From positions 1 to 6,150 of the forward strand of contig CAJBMR010000225.1 in the NCBI GenBank assembly GCA_903954205.1: a stretch of 6,150 nt of DNA, read 5' to 3'. This DNA is from an uncultured bacterium (GTDB lineage Bacteria; Actinomycetota; Actinomycetes; S36-B12). This document shows, one piece after another, positions 1 through 3,070 of the stretch (position 1 is the stretch's first letter; every line of letters begins with the position of its first letter). The notes below the pieces were generated by a model. That model did not search any database and had not been told where the DNA came from. It worked only from the letters and a program-made list of their open reading frames with translations. The position numbers and the translations under genes were made by a program.

Positions 1-313
1 AGCGGCCAACCCAGGTGCCCCATGCGCCATCGCGGCCGAAGATGTTGGCGATCTCGTGGTGATAACTCGGCAGGTTGTCCTCTGTAAGGAGATTGACGAT
101 CAGGCTGGAGCGCGCGGCGTCGCTGTAGCGCTGCTGCTCCGGTGACCAGTCCTCACCGCCGAGGAAGGCGAAGTTGCGACCCTCGTCCCACGGCACGTAG
201 TCATGGGGATTCCATGGCTTGTGCATGGTCAGGTGACGCTCGAGCTCGGCCGTGACCACCGGCTCGAGGTCGATCAAGAGGCGGATGTCACGGGAGTCGT
301 CCACAGCGGTCAT
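1..313 (-). CDS. desA: Acyl-[acyl-carrier-protein] desaturase, DesA type (partial, C-terminus beyond left edge)
   Basis: The soluble di-iron desaturases of this family introduce a cis double bond into acyl chains carried on acyl carrier protein, in the cytoplasm, using ferredoxin and O2. The window holds the first 104 residues; the family is usually about 270-340 aa. Visible landmarks are LEPVV at residues 16-20, HLTMHKPWNPHDYVPW at 27-42, GGEDWSP at 52-58 and LLTEDNLPSYHHEI at 75-88, followed by GRDGAWGTWVGR. This order matches, from memory, the N-termini of mycobacterial DesA1/DesA2. Glu78 in TEDNLP fits the first iron ligand; the later EExxH ligand motifs lie outside the window. The ATG at 313 gives the expected short N-terminus before LLIDLEPVV. 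The Shine-Dalgarno is weak (a purine-rich GGGACC a few bases upstream). The secreted-protein gene upstream ends at 371, 57 bases away on the same strand, so shared transcription is possible. Family assignment is confident; the exact paralogue is not. Confidence 0.93.
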   Translation of the reverse strand, partial: MTAVDDSRDIRLLIDLEPVVTAELERHLTMHKPWNPHDYVPWDEGRNFAFLGGEDWSPEQQRYSDAARSSLIVNLLTEDNLPSYHHEIANIFGRDGAWGTWVGR

Positions 314-370
314 GCCACCAGGGTCCCACGCCGCGGGGCCACCGGGGCGACAAGGGGCAGGCCGTCGCGT

Positions 371-1327
371 CTAGGTGGGGAAGTACCCCTTGACTTCGCT
401 ATAGGGCACCTGGCCCGTGGGGCTGTCTGTGATGGCCTCAGCGACCTCGGGGGGCAGGGCAGCCCAGTACGCCGGCATGTTGGCCGCGGCCCGCGGGTTG
501 AGCGCGTAGATGAGCAGGAAGTTGACTATCCAGATCGACGGCGCCATCGCCATGCCGACGTAGCGCGTCTTCCCCCCGTTGGTATTGGGTACCAACTGGG
601 TGTACTCGGTCTGCCCCTGCGACTTGTTGCCGTAGACGACCTCGCCAGGGTACGCGGATGCGTAAAGCGCCCTGAGAGTCTCGCGAGCGTCGTTGTTGCG
701 GAACCACTTGACCATGTAGCCGCAGGGGATCCCCGGCGGCGGCTTCGCCTCGGGGAACTCGCAGACGGGAGCAGGCGCCAGCACCCAGTTGACCTGTCGC
801 ACCGGCGATGTGGGGTTGGCCGGGCTCTCAAGGAGTCCGTCCTCGTTGACGATGAGGCCATAGCTGCCCAGCAGAATCCGGGTCTTCTTGCCGTCGATCG
901 TGCGGTACATCTTGGTCGCTGTGGTGTTCGTGAGGTAGCGCACACTGAGTTCCACCAGTTTCGCGGCCTGGCGAGCCTTGTAGGTGCCACCGCCCTTCCC
1001 CTTGCCACTGATGAAGGCGGCGTACTGCTTCTTGGACAGGACCTTGCTGGTATCGAAGCCCAGGTTCTCTGCCAGCTGGTCGGCCCGCTCCCGCCCGAGG
1101 GGCTTGTTGACCTGCCGCGCACTCGAGGCCTCGACCGGTGCCAGGGGAAGGTACTTCGTGGTGCCCGCGTAGGGCTGAGCGAAGCCGGTGCCATCGATGG
1201 GTGCAGCGGTCGCACTCGGCGCTTGCGCCAGCACCACGCCCACAAGGGCAAGGCCGGTCGCGCAGGCGAGCACTCGCTGGGTCCGATGCCCGCGCTCCTT
1301 GCTCGCCATTCGGTGTGCTCGTCGCAT
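371..1327 (-). CDS. Secreted protein of unknown function, 318 aa
   Basis: I do not recognise a family. Residues 1-42 form a Sec-type signal peptide: a basic n-region rich in Arg/His (MRRAHRMASKERGHRTQR), a hydrophobic core VLACATGLALVGVVLA, and likely cleavage in SATAA just before PIDG. The mature part is about 277 aa, mixed alpha/beta in look, with a basic Gly-rich stretch (SGKGKGGGTYKAR, 107-119) and only two cysteines (Cys189, Cys202) flanking a proline-rich turn, which could form one disulfide. A hydrophobic segment WIVNFLLIYAL (266-276) near the C-terminus may be a buried helix or a membrane contact. The frame is open much further upstream, into the tRNA, but ATG 1327 is chosen because AAGGGA lies 9 bases before it. 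ATG 1309 is an alternative that would shorten the n-region. The desaturase starts 57 bases downstream on the same strand. Coding status is well supported by the signal peptide, the Shine-Dalgarno and GC-rich third positions. Confidence 0.85.
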   Translation of the reverse strand: MRRAHRMASKERGHRTQRVLACATGLALVGVVLAQAPSATAAPIDGTGFAQPYAGTTKYLPLAPVEASSARQVNKPLGRERADQLAENLGFDTSKVLSKKQYAAFISGKGKGGGTYKARQAAKLVELSVRYLTNTTATKMYRTIDGKKTRILLGSYGLIVNEDGLLESPANPTSPVRQVNWVLAPAPVCEFPEAKPPPGIPCGYMVKWFRNNDARETLRALYASAYPGEVVYGNKSQGQTEYTQLVPNTNGGKTRYVGMAMAPSIWIVNFLLIYALNPRAAANMPAYWAALPPEVAEAITDSPTGQVPYSEVKGYFPT

Positions 1328-1334
1328 CAAGGCA

Positions 1335-1343
1335 CGTCCCTTC
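1335..1343 (-). promoter_or_regulatory. Ribosome binding site deciding the start of the 318-aa secreted protein
   Basis: The minus strand reads GAAGGGACG here. The AAGGGA core (1337-1342) lies 9 bases before ATG 1327. This fixes the start at 1327 rather than at the far upstream in-frame codons that lie inside the tRNA, and places the signal peptide at the N-terminus. Confidence 0.7.
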
Positions 1344-1409
1344 GTTGGGGAGATCACTCCGCACGAAAGGTATCCCTCGAACGGTCGGTGCGTGGGCTTA
1401 TGACGGGAT

Positions 1410-1428
1410 CCGCTCTCTGCGAGAGCGG
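1410..1428 (-). terminator. Perfect 8-bp hairpin spanning the tRNA-Gly 3' end; possible terminator or processing signal
   Basis: The minus strand reads CCGCTCTC-GCA-GAGAGCGG, an 8-bp perfect stem with a 3-base loop. Its first arm includes the last four acceptor-stem bases of the tRNA plus the trailer TCTC. No T-tract follows (GATCCCGTC comes next), so it is not a canonical intrinsic terminator. U-tract-less hairpins have been proposed as terminators in actinobacteria. It could equally be a fold that exposes the 3' end for trimming, or it could let transcription continue into the secreted-protein gene 83 bases downstream. The hairpin is seen directly; its function is inferred. Confidence 0.4.
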
Positions 1429-1494
1429 GTGACGGGAATCGAACCCGCGCTGTCAGCTTGGGAAGCTGATGTTCTGCCATTGAACTACACCCGC
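1424..1494 (-). tRNA. tRNA-Gly (anticodon CCC)
   Basis: A full cloverleaf can be drawn on the minus strand. The acceptor stem GCGGGTG pairs with CACCCGC (7 of 7). The D-arm is GTTC-AATGGCA-GAAC. The anticodon stem TCAGC/GCTGA encloses the loop TTCCCAA, giving anticodon CCC (plus-strand 1460-1462). The T-arm is GCGGG-TTCGATT-CCCGT. The discriminator base is U, as expected for bacterial glycine tRNAs, and CCA is not encoded. The total is 71 nt. It decodes GGG codons, which fits a high-GC genome carrying a dedicated CCC isoacceptor. It lies 97 bases upstream of the secreted-protein gene on the same strand. No copy of its 3' end appears elsewhere in the window, so there is no sign that it served as an attachment site here. 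Confidence 0.97.
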
Positions 1495-1803
1495 GGGGAG
1501 TTGGTCACATTGCGGCGCGCAATAGCGGTCACAATTCGGCCTAGCCCTCCGATAGCGGAAGTATGCCACTTCGTCGCCGGTTGGAGTTTCCTCAGGTCGT
1601 GAAAGTCACTTACTTAGTGGCTTGAGATGGCTTCCTAGGCGCCCAAATGGCAGGCCCAGGCGATGATGGGCAAGGCTGGGGCAAGGGCGAGTCTCTTTCG
1701 CTATTCGTTCGCTCTCTGGGAGAGATGCGTTAGAAGAAGTTTTGGGCTCTTAGATTGTGGAAGACGGCATGCATGCCAACATGCCAGTTCTGGCTGTGCG
1801 CCC
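1495..1803. other. Intergenic stretch without a supported gene
   Basis: No reading frame with a credible start, Shine-Dalgarno and coding composition is visible on either strand. Base composition becomes more AT-rich near 1690-1765 than in the flanking genes. The part nearest the tRNA should hold its promoter on the minus strand, but I cannot pick out convincing -35/-10 hexamers. Structures worth noting are two TGTGACC copies 24 bp apart (plus-strand GGTCACA at 1503 and 1527), two ATAGCGG copies (1522, 1552) and a perfect 12-bp palindrome at 1766-1777. Confidence 0.6.
1766..1777. repeat. Perfect 12-bp palindrome GGCATGCATGCC
   Basis: The sequence equals its own reverse complement over all 12 bases. 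A further half-copy, CATGCC, follows at 1780-1785. It lies in the gene-free stretch about 30 bp outside the IS3-like relic end. It could be a protein-binding dyad or a relic of an insertion. No gene start lies close enough to assign it as an operator. Confidence 0.5.
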
Positions 1804-1920
1804 TGGGGACTGCCCCGGCATTAGTTGCCTCGCGGGGTTGAGGTTTTAGGCCGCGAGTGTGACCTGGGAGTAAATGATCTCAGACTCGATCGGGGTGAGC
1901 TTGCCCAGGAGGTATTGGCG
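1804..1920 (-). mobile_element. Remnant of an IS3-family insertion sequence (transposase C-terminus plus terminal end)
   Basis: On the minus strand the last 24 codons of a transposase-like frame (1846-1920) read RQYLLGKLTPIE, then SEIIYSQVTLAA and TAA. This is the tail expected of IS3-family OrfB transposases, whose catalytic rve domain is followed by an LGxLTPxE(Y/F)E segment a few residues before the C-terminus. The sequence after the stop ends in CCGGGGCAGTCCCCA (1804-1818), which resembles, from memory, the terminal inverted repeats of actinobacterial IS3 elements. An in-frame TGA (1921-1923) and unrelated sequence interrupt the frame immediately upstream. The rest of the element, including the DDE catalytic core and the left end, is absent from the window, so this is an immobile scar. 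The family call rests on motif recall, not a database search. Confidence 0.6.
1846..1920 (-). pseudogene. IS3-family transposase OrfB, C-terminal fragment only
   Basis: Twenty-four codons remain, with the diagnostic GKLTPIE followed a few residues later by a hydrophobic tail and the native TAA stop. The family's OrfB is normally about 270-300 aa, so more than 90 percent is missing. There is no start codon or Shine-Dalgarno, and it cannot be functional. The position normally occupied by an aromatic residue after PIE is Ser here, consistent with drift or a divergent subgroup. Confidence 0.55.
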
Positions 1921-2013
1921 TCACAGATGAGGGGGCGGGGAGGAGCGATAGCCACGATCCGAGACCCCCGGCAGGATGGACCGCGAGGCACACGTGACCG
2001 TGTTTGGCGCTCA

Positions 2014-2160
2014 TCAGGCCAGCTTTCGGGCCATGGCGCGCAGCTCTAGGCCCAGGGCGTCAAGCACGGCGGGCACTTTGTCGAGGCGCGCACTGGCGTG
2101 AGCCAAGGTCGCGCCGCCGCCCACGGACATCGTGCCCAAGGTCGCCCACGTGTCCTCCAT
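2014..2160 (-). pseudogene. 48-codon coding-like ORF, probably the C-terminal remnant of a lost gene
   Basis: I do not recognise it. From ATG 2160 it reads MEDTWATLGTMSVGGGATLA, then HASARLDKVPAVLDALGL and ELRAMARKLA, ending in tandem TGA TGA. Roughly 85-90 percent of third codon positions are G or C, as in the real genes here, and the last 25 residues would form an amphipathic Leu/Ala-rich helix, so this was probably once translated. There is no Shine-Dalgarno before ATG 2160, and a stop lies seven codons upstream in the same frame (TAA, then SCRLNR). That fits a 5'-truncated or decayed gene better than an intact small protein. It sits between the IS3 scar and the plus-strand exported protein, in a region of apparent rearrangement. 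An intact small protein, such as an antitoxin-sized one, cannot be excluded. Confidence 0.35.
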
Positions 2161-2164
2161 TCGG

Positions 2165-2260
2165 TTAAGCCGGCACGATTATGCCGATGAATCTCGCCAC
2201 ATTGGTGACACTGAGCCCGTAGGGTGGGACCTTGCTCGTCAGGATTCTGGGAGGTCGGTC
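2165..2260 (-). pseudogene. Coding-like frame fragment ending four bases before the 48-codon ORF
   Basis: On the minus strand a frame ends at TAA (2165-2167) after PRILTSKVPPYGLSV, then TNVARFIGIIVPA. About three quarters of third positions in its last 25 codons are G or C, and the residue mix looks protein-like. No ATG/GTG start with a Shine-Dalgarno is apparent, and the frame lies antisense to the leader of the plus-strand gene starting at 2273. It may be the end of another disrupted gene. The four-base gap to ATG 2160 could reflect a former coupled gene pair or a frameshifted single gene. This is tentative. Confidence 0.22.
2249..2254 (+). promoter_or_regulatory. Shine-Dalgarno GGGAGG with unusual spacing to the first available ATG
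   Basis: This is the only strong purine block in front of the exported-protein gene. It is 18 bases from ATG 2273, which is too long for normal use, but only 6 bases from an in-frame ATC at 2261. No in-frame ATG, GTG or TTG exists between it and 2273. The start is therefore either a poorly spaced ATG or a non-canonical AUC. Confidence 0.45.
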
Positions 2261-2272
2261 ATCAAAATCACC

Positions 2273-2779
2273 ATGGGTTCGACTCTGTTGACTGTATGTG
2301 CGACCGCACTGGCAAGTGCACTGGTTGTGGTGACAGGAGGCCCTGCGGTGGGGGTGTCGTCAATACAAGATTCCAGTTCGCGACCGAGTGCTGCCACTCA
2401 ATTGTGGGGTGGCACCGGTGCCAATGATCTGGGTCCGGCCACGATCTTGTTGTCGGCACGGAATGGTCGGGTCACCTTGAGGAACGTGCAGTTCATCATG
2501 TCCTGTACTGACACCTTTGATGGTACTGATTCCGCCCGCGCATTCGACTACGTCACAGGAACGGCGACCTTGAACCGCAACAGGTTCACGATGACCCTCC
2601 GGGGTGACTCCAACGGACGGAGTGGGGCGGCTAGGCTCACCGGCGTTCTGGGCTCAAATGGCCGGGGCACCGCGCGCATTGACGCCAATGCGCGCGGCAT
2701 TGACCCCGAGACCGATGAGGTGATTGAGGAGTGCCAGGCGACCGTCACATTCGCCCTGCGCCGGGGGGCCGCTTCGTAG
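2273..2779 (+). CDS. Small exported protein of unknown function, about 168 aa
   Basis: No family recognised. The N-terminus is a hydrophobic export signal (LLTVCATALASALVVV, residues 5-20) followed by a Gly/Pro break and a Ser-rich linker around 29-39. The mature domain, about 43-165, is rich in short beta-type segments (ATILLSARNGRVTL, FDYVTGTATLNRNRFTMTL, GTARIDANA, CQATVTFAL), suggesting a beta-sandwich or barrel. Its two cysteines (Cys78 in IMSCTDTF, Cys154 in EECQAT) probably form one disulfide joining the two ends. It ends in RRGAAS with no anchor or sorting signal. With ATG 2273 the signal lacks the usual basic n-region; an upstream start at the in-frame ATC 2261 would add IKIT and a lysine. 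An upstream GTG at 2132 would give an implausible 47-residue polar extension. It converges with the subtilase gene across 291 bp. Coding status is likely; function is open. Confidence 0.72.
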   Translation: MGSTLLTVCATALASALVVVTGGPAVGVSSIQDSSSRPSAATQLWGGTGANDLGPATILLSARNGRVTLRNVQFIMSCTDTFDGTDSARAFDYVTGTATLNRNRFTMTLRGDSNGRSGAARLTGVLGSNGRGTARIDANARGIDPETDEVIEECQATVTFALRRGAAS

Positions 2780-2863
2780 TTGAGATGGGGCTGAGCCCAG
2801 CCACTTGGCCGGAGCCCGAACAGGCGCCTCCCCGAGCGCACCGTGACGTCAATCGTCGATGAT

Positions 2864-2880
2864 TCAGTCGTCACGACTGA
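2864..2880. repeat. 17-bp perfect dyad TCAGTCGT-C-ACGACTGA
   Basis: Two 8-base arms are exact reverse complements around a single C. As RNA it would form a 6-bp stem with a 5-base loop on either strand. It is immediately preceded by two shorter palindromes, TGACGTCA (2844-2851) and ATCGTCGAT (2852-2860). It lies between convergent gene ends and is a candidate bidirectional terminator or a protein-binding site. The lack of a T-run argues against a classical intrinsic terminator. Confidence 0.5.
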
Positions 2881-2931
2881 GACGAGCCTCCGGTTAGCAT
2901 TGAGCTGACGACCTGTAATGCTCCGTTCAAT

Positions 2932-2946
2932 GCCTCCCGCGGAGGC
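2932..2946 (-). terminator. GC-rich hairpin downstream of the subtilase gene, possible U-tract-less terminator
   Basis: The plus strand reads GCCTCC-CGC-GGAGGC, a perfect 6-bp stem with a 3-base loop. On the minus strand it lies about 125 bases after the subtilase stop. No T-run follows on either strand. It is a stable but short structure, so assignment as a terminator is an inference. Confidence 0.28.
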
Positions 2947-3004
2947 CCAGGCGGCGTTCGCGGGGTCCCTGCCACTTCTCGCTGGTTCTGGTCGCGGTTC
3001 GCTA

Positions 3005-3017
3005 ACACCTGAGGTGT
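3005..3017. repeat. 13-bp dyad ACACCT-G-AGGTGT
   Basis: Exact 6-base arms surround a central G. As RNA it forms ACACC-TGA-GGTGT, a 5-bp stem. It begins 54 bases past the subtilase stop codon, a plausible position for a weak transcript-end structure, but it is small enough to be chance. Confidence 0.3.
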
Positions 3018-3070
3018 GCGGTGGACCAGCACGGGCAGATCGTCGACCAGTGCGTATCCAGATGGCCTGC

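Larger units (their letters stand above)
2780..3070. other. Convergent intergenic region with clustered dyads
   Basis: This is the gap between the 3' ends of the small exported protein (plus) and the subtilase (minus). The overlapping frames here have poor third-position bias, no credible Shine-Dalgarno and no recognisable motif, so I call no gene. It holds a run of palindromes (2844-2880), a GC-rich 6-bp hairpin (2932-2946) and a 13-bp dyad (3005-3017), any of which could help terminate transcription from either side. No U-tract accompanies them. Confidence 0.6.

Noticed and set aside
203..1432. Long plus-strand frame of 409 codons
   Set aside because: It is antisense to the desaturase start, the 318-aa secreted protein and part of the tRNA. 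It shows no family motif or proper start, and its length is explained by high-GC mirror reading.
1328..1480. 51-residue N-terminal extension of the secreted protein starting inside the tRNA
   Set aside because: The extension includes ARVRFPSPA, the familiar false translation of a tRNA T-arm. The real start at 1327 has a Shine-Dalgarno and a signal peptide.
1880..2014. 44-codon frame with ATG overlapping the stop of the 48-codon ORF
   Set aside because: Its second half is an out-of-frame reading of the IS3 transposase relic, so the frame as a whole is a chimera; kept only as a remark.
2788..2798. GGGC-TGA-GCCC hairpin just after the small exported-protein gene
   Set aside because: The stem is only four base pairs with no T-run, too weak to call a terminator.
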